Assembly: GCF_030272615.1 (NCBI RefSeq)
Contig: NC_081412.1
Location: forward strand, 341,369,370-341,433,369
DNA length: 64,000 bases
Source: Cryptomeria japonica
Taxonomy: Eukaryota > Streptophyta > Pinopsida > Cupressales > Cupressaceae
Direction: 5' to 3'
This document shows positions 34,406-45,992 of this stretch, piece after piece; within the stretch, counting starts at the first letter, position 1, and every line of letters starts with the position of its first letter. The notes under the pieces were generated by a model. It saw only the letters and a list, made by a program, of their open reading frames with translations, had not been told where the DNA came from and ran no database searches. The position numbers were made by a program, and so were the translations under genes.

Positions 34406-35378
34406 CGTTTTTGCCTAAGGTGTTTGGGTGGTGTGTTATGCTGATTGTGTTTTGTTGGAGTCATTTCCTCAGTGTTGCCTTAATCGCTTTATGCCTAGGG
34501 TCTTTGGAGTGTGTTTAGAGATAATTTGGGTGTGTTGGGAGTGATTTAGATGTGTTTGTGAAGATTTTCATGTTGCTGGTCTGTATTTCCAGCCTGTTGT
34601 TCATTCATATCAGATTTAGTTATGGGGGGTTGAAGCTGGTTTTCAGGTGTGTGAGTCTATTGGTGTGGTGTGAAGAGTCTTGGTAATAAGTTTCAGCTGT
34701 TAGTTTGGGTTTTGGCATTTGAATATCCATGATGAATTATATTGTAATGCTGGTTAGTAGTACTAACAACAATTCATTTGAACTCTCTTAGCCCCACTGC
34801 ATAAGTGGAAGAGGCTGGTCTTGCCGCCTAGTTTGGACAGTGATTCTAGTAATTTTGTAATCCATGTTTGCATTGTAAAGCTAATTAGTAGTACTAACAA
34901 CTATATACTTGGATTGTTGCTCTTTGTCCCACTGCATAAGTGGAAGAGGTTGGCTTGCCGCCTTCCTATCTATTGTAACACTGTTCTCCCGTTGAATAAA
35001 CGGTTGAGTTGATTGCTATTTAATTTCTAGTCCTCCCGCTGCATAAGCGGTCGAATGATTGTTGTTCTTCAGTTTGTAATCTTCTAATTGGATGGTTGCA
35101 CCGCCATACTGCTGTAGTAGTTCTTACACCTGCTGGATAAGCGGAAGGGGCTGGCTTACCGCCCAATATTGTATTTGAGATTTCATTTCCAGCGGTTATT
35201 TGAGTTAACAATCCCCTTGACACCGTATGCTCTCACCCTCCCATATTGGGCTCTTGGTGATCAGAAAGTGAAAGGGTTACCTTCAGCATTTCCTTTCTGC
35301 ACAAGTTTGATTATTCTAACCTTAACAAGTGAATCTTGTTGTGTTAAAAAAAAATAAAAAAATTGTGGGGATATTATA
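34406..35378 (+). repeat. 3' end of a family-A LTR
   Basis: This matches 12171-13110 from GTTATGC onward, including the GCATAAGCGG blocks, and ends GGGGATATTATA (GATATTACA in the other copy). It is the likely end of the 3' LTR that begins at 16441. About 35 bp at its start (ACGTTTTTGC...GTGTTTGGG) also resemble 24480-24520, longer than a TSD, so the join is not a simple insertion. Host intron sequence follows. Confidence 0.65.
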
Positions 35379-36615
35379 GTAAACAAGAAGAAAGCGATAT
35401 ATACTTAAAAACGACAGCATTTTTAACCAATCTATAATGCATCTTTAAGCTCAATTGATAAAAAATAAAAACCAGCACTTTGGAGAACTGCCAAAAATAA
35501 GACAGCAACATTTAAAATCTCAATTCCAATGAAGAAAAGGCCTTAGTAAGTGTGAAAAGGAAAGCAATGTTTAAAACACAATGCAAAAACAGAAACAAAA
35601 AACAGTATTTTTTTATTTTCAACTTATTGCAAGGACAAAAAAAATTGAAGTTAAGCACATATTTCAATTTTATGCAAGCGCAAAAGAATCAGAAGGACAG
35701 CAGCAATTTCTTGAATTCTTTCTCATTTGAAATTGAAACAAAAAATATGATTATGATTATTCAAAATATTGAACCATTGGGCAATAAATATAATTATTGT
35801 CCAATGGTTTGATGTCTTAAATAAAAATACTATGAAATTGATAAAATATTAAAAATGAACTAAATGGTTTTCACATTTGCAAAAGAAGAAAAAATAAATT
35901 TAAAGTTTAATGTCAATGCATATATACAATTTTGTCTTTGATTGCAATGAAGACCTTCCTCTTCCTCTTGCTTTCCATTCCTTTCACATTTCTCTTCTTT
36001 TCATCTTCTTTCTTCTTCCTCTTCTTTCTCCCATTGTCCTCTCTTTAGGTGAATGTAAAATAACAATGGACATTAGGTTTAGGGTATGAGGTGAATCTAA
36101 TGGTTGGGCACTTTGGTGAACTCCCCTTTAATGTTTTAATTGATTTTACAAACATTCTTTTTGACTGTTTTTAAATATTTTCTTGTGTTTTGTTTGGCTC
36201 TACAGGATGCCTTTGCATCCCTAGATGGTCAAAGGATGTCTTGATGGCCCCCATTCATATCCCGAGGATACCAGGGCATTCTCAAAAGAATAAAAACGGA
36301 TATGTCCAAGGTGTCCCAAAAAATGTGAAATAAAAGGGGAGAGTGGAGGGTACAACTTGTGCCTGAAATATCCTGAATGACTGGGATCTGGTCATGGCCT
36401 CTGATGGCATGTCCAGGTGGACCACTTGTCATGATATCATGATTATACCTATGTTCCCCTTCTCTGTTTGGCTGGAATACTTAGCTGCTTATGTTTCCCA
36501 GTCAACAATAATACAAAATGGAAAATACGGTTGGCAATGGTCAAATGCCTATTGTTTTTGAAAGTTCTCGCATGTCAAGTCTAATGATTATATTTATTTA
36601 TCTTTTGTGTGACAG
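35379..36615 (+). other. Upstream non-coding sequence (intron) of the kinase gene
   Basis: No gene is visible. A CT-rich tract occupies 35945-36050. The segment ends with a splice acceptor, TTTTGTGTGACAG, before the kinase exon. No other kinase exon was found to the left in the window. Confidence 0.5.
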
Positions 36616-36748
36616 ATATGCACTGACAGGACAACTTAGTCAAAAGAGTGATGTTTACAGCTTTGGTGTTGTACTTCTAGAGCTGTTGACGGGGAGAAAG
36701 CCAGTTGATCATACATTGCCACGTGGTCAGCAGAGTCTTGTAACTTGG
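36616..36748 (+). CDS. PTI1-like protein kinase, third-last exon
   Basis: This exon encodes [20 protein letters not shown], then [20 protein letters not shown] and LVTW. It is kinase subdomain IX with the invariant Asp of the DVYSFG motif. The sequence closely matches PTI1-like (receptor-like cytoplasmic kinase VIII) Ser/Thr kinases, which act in defence and stress signalling downstream of receptor kinases such as Pto or OXI1. The exon starts after CAG in phase 2 (the first A completes a Glu codon) and ends TGG|GTAATA. Upstream exons carrying the ATP-binding and catalytic loops are not in the 36 kb to the left. Either they lie beyond a TE-filled intron or this is a 3' fragment. Open frame and sound splice sites favour a real gene. 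Confidence 0.85.
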
Positions 36749-37102
36749 GTAATACTAGCTATTCCTTCTGATATATGAAGATCCAAACCTTCAGAAGTGT
36801 TTAATTTTAATAATAAAATGGAATTCATACTTTGGTATCAAACAAGAAACCTATCAAAAAGGAACAATATTTTTTCGTTTTTCTTTGGTTGGTATAAATA
36901 GGGTTGAGATATTACAGTCTTCTTTATATGCAGCTTGTGTTTTCCAAGAATGAAGTATACAGTAATATGTTTTTGATTAAGTATTAGGAAAACAAAGGTC
37001 CCTACCCTTACAAGAACCAAATGGCTGAGACAATACTAGTCTGAGCAAGGAGGCCGCACAAAATATAGGACTCACTGAAACCTTTTAGTTATATTTTTGC
37101 AG

Positions 37103-37189
37103 GCAACTCCAAGACTTAGTGAGGACAAAGTGAAGCAATGTGTGGATCCAAGGTTGAAAGGAGACTATCCACCTAAAGCAATTGCCAAG
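37103..37189 (+). CDS. PTI1-like protein kinase, second-last exon
   Basis: This 87-bp exon encodes [20 protein letters not shown] then DYPPKAIAK, kinase subdomain X. It joins the previous exon in phase 0 as W|ATPRLSE, the usual SLVTWATP(K/R)LSEDKV of PTI1-like proteins. It is bounded by TTTTTGCAG and AAG|GTTAGA, both GT-AG sites. The flanking introns are 354 bp and 1,196 bp. Confidence 0.85.
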
Positions 37190-38385
37190 GTTAGAATTAG
37201 CACAGTGCTTTTGATTTCTTTTACTTTCTATGAAGCCTGACTATAGCCGAAGACTTCTTAATGACATTTTTGTGATTTGTTTCCTTGCATTGGTACTTTT
37301 TTCAATGTAGAGTGCTTTCAGTTGCTCTCTAGTTCTATTTCCACTTGTTTTTATGGTTTATGTTTTTCTCATTTGAACACTGCAAAGTTTTATCAACAGC
37401 TGTTTATTTACACCTGGAGAACACGTGTAGGCTTATATATATATATATATAGATAGATAGATGGATAGGTATTTTGTGTGTGTTGTACTTTTTTAAGGAT
37501 ATTTAGGTTGATTTTTCTCTGTAATATCAAACTTCATTCCTATTGTATTATGTATAGTAAGAGACGAAAATACTTAAAACAAACCATCTATAGGAAGTTT
37601 TCAGACTTTACAAGTTTCATTTCTGGCGTTGCTATTCTAAAGGAGCTGCTTTCTTTCTTTAATTTCCCTAAAACCTTGAATTGTACTAACCTCAAATATG
37701 TCAACTTGCATCTTTGGGTTTTTGCTGCACCATCTATAGTCCTTCAGTTGTCACAGGTAGATCTTGGCCACAGCTGATGGTTGTCATCAGCTAGGTAATT
37801 GTGTGCATTGTGGCAATGGTGGCCTGTATTTTCAATTCATATTTTAAATCCCTCATATTAATGTACGTATCAATTCTGTTTTCGTGCAACAACCAGTCAG
37901 ATGTACCTTAGCTGAGACTGCAGGTGCAACTTGCTATCATAATTATCATGATTCATGGGATTTTGCATTTCATATATCTTCTTTAGTTTTTTTTTCCCTT
38001 TGCAGTTATAAAATTCTGTAATGCTTCTAGATGAAGAGTTGATTTTGAAAGCGAAATTTATTGTGTCATTTCATCTCCCCAACTAATTTCTCATTTGTTC
38101 ACAATGATGTAGAGAATAAAATCTTTGTACCTCCTTTTTTCACAGTTAAATGCATGTTGACTGTTAATTTATACACTATCATACCAAAGAGCAATCCCTT
38201 ATAAGTGGAAAATTAGAACATTTCCTGCAGGTGTCAAAAGCATGCTAGAATCTTAAATTGAATGGTAGTTTCTGGAGTTATGTAAACGTCTCTCTCTCAT
38301 TCATTGTCTCTTCTTTGTAAAGCTTGCAAATTAGAAGTGGTGTTTTATCGATTTTTCACCTTTCTGTTCTGAACAATTCAAACAG

Positions 38386-38517
38386 ATGGCAGCAGTTGCT
38401 GCCTTGTGTGTACAGTATGAAGCTGATTTTCGCCCAAACATGAGTATTGTCGTCAAAGCTCTCCAACCTCTGTTGAATGCAAGACCTGCTCATGCTAATG
38501 ACAGTCCATCTATGTAA
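38386..38517 (+). CDS. PTI1-like protein kinase, last exon
   Basis: This exon encodes [20 protein letters not shown] then [20 protein letters not shown] and ends PSM-stop (TAA 38515-38517). It holds subdomain XI with the conserved Arg of DFRPNM, and the PTI1-like C-terminus [11 protein letters not shown]. The acceptor is TTCAAACAG. The frame has no defects. In these proteins the N-terminus, not seen here, often carries acylated cysteines for membrane attachment. Confidence 0.85.
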   Translation: MAAVAALCVQYEADFRPNMSIVVKALQPLLNARPAHANDSPSM

Positions 38518-39894
38518 TCTGCACCATGTATCAAAATATATTATTCCTTACACTAAGACTGATTATGTGAGATATTCTTTTTTTTGTTCTTGTACAAACA
38601 GGTATATATTTTCTGAATTGCTTCAGAATATTTGGACCCAAAACATAAGTGATGAAAATAATTTGATTATGAATTATTTGAGACTGAAGGAAATCTCAAA
38701 AGACAGCAAATATCACCTGAACATGTGCAGTTGAAGGCCTGTAATTCAATTGCAATGTTTTTCCTATTGTTTCCTTTTCATTACCATGTTTGTACATATA
38801 TTTACACTTAATTTATAATGTGTCATAAGAAAGTTGATTCCATGACCTAAAAGTGCTTTGGGTTGGATTGATAGACCTATACTCAAATTGCAGCATAATG
38901 GAACTTTAAATTGTCTCATTTGCTATATATTTTGGGTTGATATTTTTTTAGCTGAAAGTATATGATAATATGATGGATTATATAAATGACTTCAAAGTAT
39001 TGTATTGTTTTATACTTAAGATTCTTGTATCATTGGTGTATTTTACTCCTAAACCATAAGTGCTAATAAACGGCCTTTGTTGCAAATATGTTGGAACTAA
39101 GGCTAGCATGTAAATCACAAGAACTTGATAATTGCCAGAACTTTGACTGACATGTTGGCCCCACTTAGTGGGATCCATTTTTAATTCTTACACACAGCTT
39201 CTTGTATTCTTGTGTTTCTTCAGATTTTTTCACAATGCAGTGCTTCTTGTTATCATGAAATCAGTGGGGCTTATGCTAGTTATACAGGCTATAGTTAACC
39301 ACAAATAGGTTCCAACATTAATCATAAATATCACCTATATGAATAATTTGCATGGTGGTTATCTGAAGTTCATGATACCTTTGTTAATTTGGACAAGGAT
39401 CAAATATAATTCAAATTCTCAAGGTATTTCAGAATGCATTAGATAACCATGAATGGCTAATTGGCATTAACACATGTAAACTGATAGCATGAGGAATGAT
39501 GTTTTCGGTGTTTGTGCAACCATATGAAGAAAATGCGACTTGAACTTTTTTCTCTTTTCTGACCATCTTGTAATGTAAATTCGTGACTTTTCCAATTTGG
39601 CAAAACAGTCAAGTATACTGTGGCAAATAGATCATTTCTAAGACATGCAAGTCATGAAAAGTGTTTAATTTATTTTTGAGTTAGTAAACATTGGGTTCTT
39701 GGACATAACTGAATTTTACAAAAGAATACTGATTGTAGTGGATTATACACTAAAGTGAAGGCTTTACTATCAAAGCCACAATATTTTAGGCTATGGCATG
39801 GAGCAGCAAAAATTTTCAAATATGTGGGGCCTTCAACCTCATTTGAACCACTAGTCATTTAAACTATGTAGCTATTCTAGTACCATGTTTGGCA
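38518..39894 (+). other. 3' UTR and intergenic flank of the kinase gene
   Basis: AT-rich sequence with no ORF of note and no recognised repeat. The 3' UTR probably occupies the first few hundred bases; no single poly(A) signal stands out. Confidence 0.4.
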
Positions 39895-41345
39895 GACCTT
39901 GCTGATACAATGAGGGCCCTCTAGGAAAGCCTTGATGTAATAGAAGTTGTGTAGAGAAGAGGAGCAACTACGACATTAGACATCAATGGGGATGAGATAG
40001 ATGTCACACAAGAAGCCAAAGATATTGACTTCAATGAAGAAGTCATTGCAGATAATATATTTGCAAGAGCCATAGTGAAAGCTAGAAACAAACCAAGGGT
40101 TGATCTACCAACCTCCTTTAAAAGTTCGAATCTCAAGGAATTAATATATTGGATAACAAAGTTGGAGTTTTTTTTGAATTTGAAGCAATTGAAGACCACT
40201 AGAGACAAGTATGTAAGCACAACATTTAAGGGACATGTTGCCTTGTGGTGGTATTTTGTGCAAAGAGACCATGCTAGGAGAAAGATAGATTTCTAATTTG
40301 GGTTGAATGGCAATAAAGCTCAAAGAAAAAATTATGTTGCAAAACAACACCCTAGACTTGTTCAAAAGTCTTCAAATTTTTTGTTGGGAGACATCCATGA
40401 AAGAATACATAGAATCATTTGAGTTATTATTCATGTAGATGATATGGAAGATGATGTGAGAAATCTATAGGTATGTCAATGGGTTTTGCATCTTGATTTA
40501 AGATCAGATTTGTTTGCAGAAAGTACATTTTGTTGAGGTCGACTAACTTGCCCTCAAATTAGAGAAGTTATCCCACAGACAGTAGAGCTCTGTGGTTAAG
40601 GGTAGGGGTGGTAAAGTCAAACATGATCTAGGGAGGCAAACACAGTCGCAAAAGATAAAAACAGATTGTGAAAACAAGTTTTGTGTCTAATTGATCTCTA
40701 GCGGAGAACTGACTTCAAGTTGCAAAGGGAGGGGAGGCTACATTTGAGGTGCTTGAAGAAAGATTTGCTTTGAGTGTGCACAAGTGGGTCATTGGGTATT
40801 TGAGTAAGATCGGGATTGTTTGAGGAGAGTGAAGCAAAAAAAACTACTTTAGAGCACATAGAGAATTTGATGTTGTGCAACGTGTTGCTCAATTCAACCA
40901 AAGAAAAAATGAAATATTCTTGAGGAGCATCTTTTGCACCAAATGAAAATTGGATGATAAGTTTGCAAGTCGATAATTGATTGAGGCAACACATACAACT
41001 TCATGTCTAAAGAGATGGTTTTAAAAATAGAGATACAAGGTTTCTTGGTTGTAAAACGAATAACTAACTCATTATGACATGACAACATAAGGTTAATTAC
41101 ACACTACATGTGGATGAGGTATAGTGCAATGCAATATTATTGGATGTGTACCATGTATTGTGCAAGCCATTGTAGTATGAAAAAAGCATCGTGTGTAAGG
41201 GGAAGAACACCTTCACCACTAAGAAGGATAGTAAAAAAAATTGAGTTGTTTCCCATGCATGAAGGGTAAGAGGGAAAACTAGTCATATAATGTAGTTGAG
41301 AAACAAGGACTTCCTTGAAGACATAAGGAACATGTATTAGTGTTG
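39895..41345 (+). pseudogene. Old Ty3/gypsy relic: gag and protease region
   Basis: Plus-strand frames carry a decayed gag around 39960-40300, with VDLPTSFKSSNLKELIYWI, WITKLEFFLNLKQLK and KGHVALWW, which match the Ty3/gypsy gag pattern YDG..D...L.W....E..F and K..A..WW. Further on, about 41120-41180, a VQCNII-like stretch resembles the protease-to-RT linker (V.CD..P). Many stops and shifts are present. The relic continues at 47511 with RT, because the element 41346-47505 inserted between them. The LTR on this side was not found. Confidence 0.6.
41341..41345 (+). repeat. Target-site duplication TGTTG, left
   Basis: TGTTG flanks the left LTR and is repeated at 47506-47510 beyond the right LTR, defining the insertion of the 6,160-bp element. 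Confidence 0.9.
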
Positions 41346-41859
41346 TGTAGTATCCCTTGGCTAATCTGACCCTGTTTCGCTTATTGAACCCCAAGGAATA
41401 TTGTCAAACACTTGGCATACAATGTTTGAAGCCGCTGTAGTGAATTCTTTATTTGTATTCTTTGGGTTTGTAGGCTGCAAATGAAGTTATGGAAAGCTTC
41501 TAACAATGCAAAGTTGTTATAGAAATGATATGCTAGCTGTTTTAGAGCTTACACACACATGAAATGACTGAAATTAACTAGTACAGCTAGTAGACATTAA
41601 GACAAACACTTGTTATGCATCCCAAAGTACACCTACAACCATTAGGCATTTAAGCAAACAGTTGGCATGAAAGCTAAGTGGCTAATCAATGTTGAATGTC
41701 ACCTGGAATATCAATCGACCCCAATCTGTAGGAGATGAAAGCGGCTACAGGGGTTTGCGGAATGTAGAAGAAGCAGCCAAAGACTCCTTATTCAATCTTC
41801 ATCATAAATATGAACAAACATCTCCAATTTGGTCTCCACAAAGACCACAAAATTGGCAA

Positions 41860-41985
41860 GGTACTGTAGCGTTTACTGTTCACCGGTACTATAGTGTTTA
41901 CTATTCACGAGTACTGTAGCGATTTACTATTCATGGGTATTGTAGCGCACTGTTCACGTGCACTGTTCATGACACTGTAGCAGCA
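41860..41985 (-). repeat. Repeated TACTGTAGC / TTACT(G/A)TTCA units in LTR
   Basis: Units of the form (G/T)TACTGTAGCG(A)TTTACT(A/G)TTCA(C/T)(G)GG recur about five times in 125 bp. The other LTR has the same block at 46504-46630 with small differences. The role is unknown; similar motifs are familiar from other plant repeats. Confidence 0.7.
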
Positions 41986-42460
41986 AATAAACCCTTTGTA
42001 TGATGTTCTGAGTCTGCCATATACATATGCCCTCAGCTATGCCAATAAATCTGAAAAGAAATCCCCAATCAACACAATGTCAACTTCTGGATGAAGCCAA
42101 CCCTAGGAGCAACTTCAGATGAATATCTCACACCCTCAGATTGCTGATGCAATGAAGTCTTCACGTTCTCCAATGCCGATACTCTGGAAAAGCTGCAGAA
42201 ACCTCAGCTTCTTCTCCAAAGCCAAGAGACAAGTCTTCTCATCAAAAATAACAATGACCAATCTCCCTTCTCTTCTTTTCAAAAGCCTTATATGTATTTC
42301 CCATGAAGGTTCGATTTTCTCCAATAAGACATTAAATCAATTAATGATATTAAATGACATTTAATGATATAATATTTTCACTTTGTCATTTAATATTTCA
42401 CCTTGGTAAAAAAGCCACAATTAATTAATTAAATGGTCCCCTTTAATGATACTTGGACCC

Positions 42461-42544
42461 TTAAGTTATAATATAAAATTATATTATAACTTAATAATAT
42501 AAGCTCAAAACATTAATGTTTATTTAAACTAAATAAACATTAAT
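42461..42544. repeat. Two adjacent perfect palindromes in LTR
   Basis: The first has 16-bp arms (TTAAGTTATAATATAA, 2-nt gap, 42461-42494). The second has 15-bp arms (ATTAATGTTTATTTA, 3-nt gap, 42512-42544). The first is also intact in the other LTR (47112-47145); the second has one change there. Confidence 0.9.
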
Positions 42545-42835
42545 ATCTCCATTAATATTCAACATTTTTGAATGCCGTCTGAACTAGGAGCTGACATGAT
42601 GAAGCTGCATATGACCATACCCCTTTTACTAAAAATAGTAGGGGTCCATCTCTAACATCCCAAGACTTACTAAAAATAGGAAGTAGAGCAAATGATGTCT
42701 GAATGATGCCAAACGAAGACCAAATTGAAGCACTCTGAACACTGGAGATGATACCAATCCTCAAAAGACCCTCTATCCAACACATTAGCCTACGAGGGTC
42801 AGGATAATAGGCTAATCTCACAAAATCCAAGTCTG

Positions 42836-45800
42836 CTAAAATGGGGACATTACAGTCCGCCCCTCCTGAAATTGCTTGTCCCCAAGCAATATCGACTGCA
42901 AAGAAACTCCTCCACCTGGATCCCAAATGAAGACCTGTGTAATGTCCCTGGTATTACCAACCAACTCCTGTAATTCCCACACCAAGGGCACAACTAACAA
43001 GACCTGCCAAACTAAATCAACCTCAACTACAGGTGTCACAAGAACATGAACATCAAGTGGAAGCAACTCTGAAAATTGACAATGTTTGCTTCCCAAAATT
43101 GCGCAAGATAAGTTGCCAAACATATCATCTAACACATGTGCAACTAAACTATGCATCTGAGACAAATCATGTAAATGAGAACCTGAAATGAGACTACCAA
43201 CGATGCACACCATGTACATGCAATGAAACCTACCAAGGAACATTAACCGGAACTCGGATGCACACAAAGGATCCCTCAACATACTCGCTAGTGTCCCACA
43301 AAGTATACCTGGATTCGAAATCCAGGGTAGAAATCTGCCATGTAAACCTCCCTTAGACTTTTGCTGCTCAACACTGATTGCCACTTCACCATGTGAGATG
43401 TGGTGAAGCCAACACATGAGACCTATCCAAACTGCAACACTAACTCTGTCATCACCTGGATCCCAGTGCAATCTATACACACATCCATCTGTACTGTGAA
43501 GATAGGAGTACCTGGAAACATTTGCTATGCAAAATCTCTCCACAACCTCTGCTAAACCCTCATGGATGTGATATCCAACTAAACCATCATGCCCATTGTC
43601 ACCATAGTCTCTCTGAAGCCATGTATCCAAAGATAGCCTCTGTGTCATAGGAGTAACAATCTCCACCGGATACACATCAACATGATGGGAAACTGAACAC
43701 TGCTCGAGCAAGGAGCCACCAACAATCAACTGAGTCGAGTACTTGCAACTGCTAGTTCCATCTACTGAAAATGGTAACTCTCCATCCCACAATGGATGGT
43801 ATAATCCTGAAGCCAATCCACGTCGATGCATCATCAAGTCCTCCACATGTGGATCAAAAGAAAAGTGGTGAGCACTCCTCACTGTGTAGTTGCGATAAAA
43901 CGCTCCAACCTCGGTCAAGGGCTCATCTCTAACAATACTGGAATCATGAGATGGCTCCAATCTCTAACCTCGAACAGTTGATTGGGTAGGGGCTCTGGTT
44001 ACCCTCTCTGCAAACCCAATCACAAAATCTCTATTAGGAAGCATTGTAGTCAGAGTATCAATAATTACTCCCACACCACCCCTGATGGCGAGAGAACCTC
44101 GAATGAGAGTATCCTTGGTGGCTCCAAACGGACCCTCTCGAAACTCAGGACTCTCAAGAAGGTACTCAATAAATGAATCTGTGCAGTAAAAACAATATAA
44201 GGTTGAGTCAACCTTATCCTCTAAGACCTGCAACTGATCACTCTGACTCTGAGAAACAAGCAGCTGGCATCCAAAATCAGCTGCATGGGATGAAGTAACA
44301 GGTTTGCTTCCAGGAGAGGGAAACAAATCTACATGAGAGCCATACTCCCAACTAGATGACACTATGCGAGTTCCATGTGGAGTAGATGGAGTAACGTCGT
44401 GTACTAACACACAACTCTCTGGAGAGTCCACCACTGCCACACAAGAGCTATCAACAATCTGACCTGTATCATTTGTCATAGCACTAACCTCGGGAGAACC
44501 TAATGCAACAAGTGGTTCTCTGCTACTCTCAACCCAACTACTCATCCCAGCTAAGTCACCTGTACCTGCATCAGTGACGGATGTAACCACATCCTCAACA
44601 TACCCATCACTACAACCTGTGGGTGTAAACTCATCACCAAGTGATGCTATAGGAAACTCAATTGTATCCACAGATGGTGAAGACTGTGCTAAACTCAATG
44701 CCACAGTAAGTTCCTCAACCTGTGACTGTGACTCATGAAGGGCTAACTGAGCGCTCTCCAACGAGTCCATAGTCACCTCAAGCTCATGGGTGAGCTCGTC
44801 AACCTCCTCCTCCTTTCCCTTTAGTGCATCATAGCAAGTGCAATCCCACTTGAGAAGATAATCCCTATCAGCAAGTAACTGCAAGTAATTCTGTTTCATT
44901 ATCCCAATAGCTGCTCAGAGTGCATGGAACTCTGCTAGGGAAAGGCTACTATCACCGTGCTCATATGTCTCAGGAGTACTCCAACCAAAGGTCGCCAACA
45001 TTTGTCGAGCGACATCAAAATGCTCCAAAGGTGTAGCAATCATATCATCATTAACCTTCAACTACCCAGCCAGATGATGATACCCCTGTGACTCATTCTT
45101 TCCACCCAAATCTTCACTATGGTATGAAACTGAATCAACATCACTCACCTTGTGATCAACAACATCATGTGTGCAATCAATTGTGCACACATCAATATCT
45201 AAGGTACTGCTGCTATGTACCTTGTAGGATGGCTCAACTGGCAAGGTAGAAGTTGTTGTTATGACAATATCTTCACACATTTCCACTTCCAATGTAACTA
45301 CATGGTCATCCAACTTATGATTTTGGGATCCTATGCCAAAGCATGAATCTTCAAACTTGTTTTCTAAGGTCTGATCTGAAAAATCAGACTCTAAATGACA
45401 TGAATCCACATCACACATTACCCCATTAGTACCCAAATCTCGAGTACCTTCATGCAGCGACTTAATAGAAGCATCTTGCACATGTCTAGTCACTGCTCTC
45501 TCATGCTGATGCAAAATTTCATCACTGCTGTCATGTAGATCAAAACTCTTATGAGCCAAAATTCCCATGCAATCCTCATTCTTGACACTTGTATCACGAG
45601 TGCCAATACTCAAGGTCACTCCCACAACAATTTCTGAACTTTCCATGACTTTCAAATCATCATTACGCTCAAGTGTAAGGCTGCTGTCATGAAAATCAGA
45701 CTTGTTATCATGACTGATAACAATTTCTTGAGTGCCAATAATCACCACATTCTCTTCAAGTTTCACCTTTTTATCCTTAAAAATAGATGTCATATACCGA

Positions 45801-45934
45801 GCAATTCTATCAAGTTTTGCAGGGTGTGAAATCAATTCATCCAGCTTCTTCTGGTTTTGTTTTAACTTTTCAAGTGAGGAATACACTTGCTTCATATTCT
45901 GGTCCCACTGATTCTGGGTACTTGAAGTAACCAT
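42836..45934 (-). pseudogene. Family-1 single long ORF, three in-frame stops
   Basis: One frame runs 1,033 codons from the ATG at 45934, 44 nt after the PBS, to the TAG at 42836-42838 inside the 3' LTR. Only three stops break it: TAG 45062-45064, TGA 44915-44917 and TAG 43964-43966; there is no frameshift. Residues 1-290 start helical (VYSSLEKLKQNQKKLDEL) and turn acidic, with SDFHDSS and ESDFSDQTLE motifs. Residues 345-440 look coiled-coil (KEEEVDELTHELEVTMDSLE). The last 370 residues form a distinct region with HWDPGDDRV and VFIWDPGGGV, ending GDKQFQEGRTVMSPF. No RT, protease or integrase motif was seen. A structural role is inferred; no family is recognised with confidence. Confidence 0.75.
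42855..42867 (-). other. Polypurine tract
   Basis: Minus-strand AGGAGGGGCGGAC lies directly before the 3' LTR start. It also encodes EGR(T) of the ORF tail. Confidence 0.8.
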
Positions 45935-45977
45935 GATTAACTAGCTGAATCAATCTACTCAACAGGTTGGCAGGAAA

Positions 45978-45991
45978 CTGCTCTGATACCA
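45978..45991 (-). other. Primer-binding site (initiator Met tRNA)
   Basis: Minus-strand TGGTATCAGAGCAG starts one base after the LTR end and matches the plant initiator-Met PBS over its first 12 bases. Confidence 0.9.
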
Positions 45992-45992
45992 T

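Larger units (their letters stand above)
41346..42854 (-). repeat. 3' LTR of the complete family-1 element
   Basis: On the minus strand it starts TGTAATGTCCCCATTTTAG (at 42854) and ends GGGATACTACA (at 41346). It contains two CTATTTTTAG-type elements (42627-42670), two perfect palindromes (42461-42494, 42512-42544) and a block of CTGTAGC/CTGTTCA repeats (41860-41985). The ORF enters its first 19 bases. Confidence 0.9.

Noticed and set aside
35552-35812. 86-codon Lys/Gln-rich ORF upstream of the kinase exon
   Set aside because: Low-complexity A-rich DNA; no relation to kinase exons and no splice context.
36518-36615. Upstream ATG and about 33 codons in frame with the kinase exon
   Set aside because: The residues are unlike any PTI1-like sequence, and a good splice acceptor lies directly before the conserved part, so it is intron.
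38600-38734. Possible extra kinase exon after the stop (CAG followed by an open frame)
   Set aside because: The last exon already ends with the family's typical C-terminus and a stop; the downstream frame is unlike kinases and is probably 3' UTR.
45062-45064. Programmed stop readthrough between the segments of the family-1 ORF
   Set aside because: There are three stops at unrelated places, and the other members have stops at different positions; simple decay is more likely.
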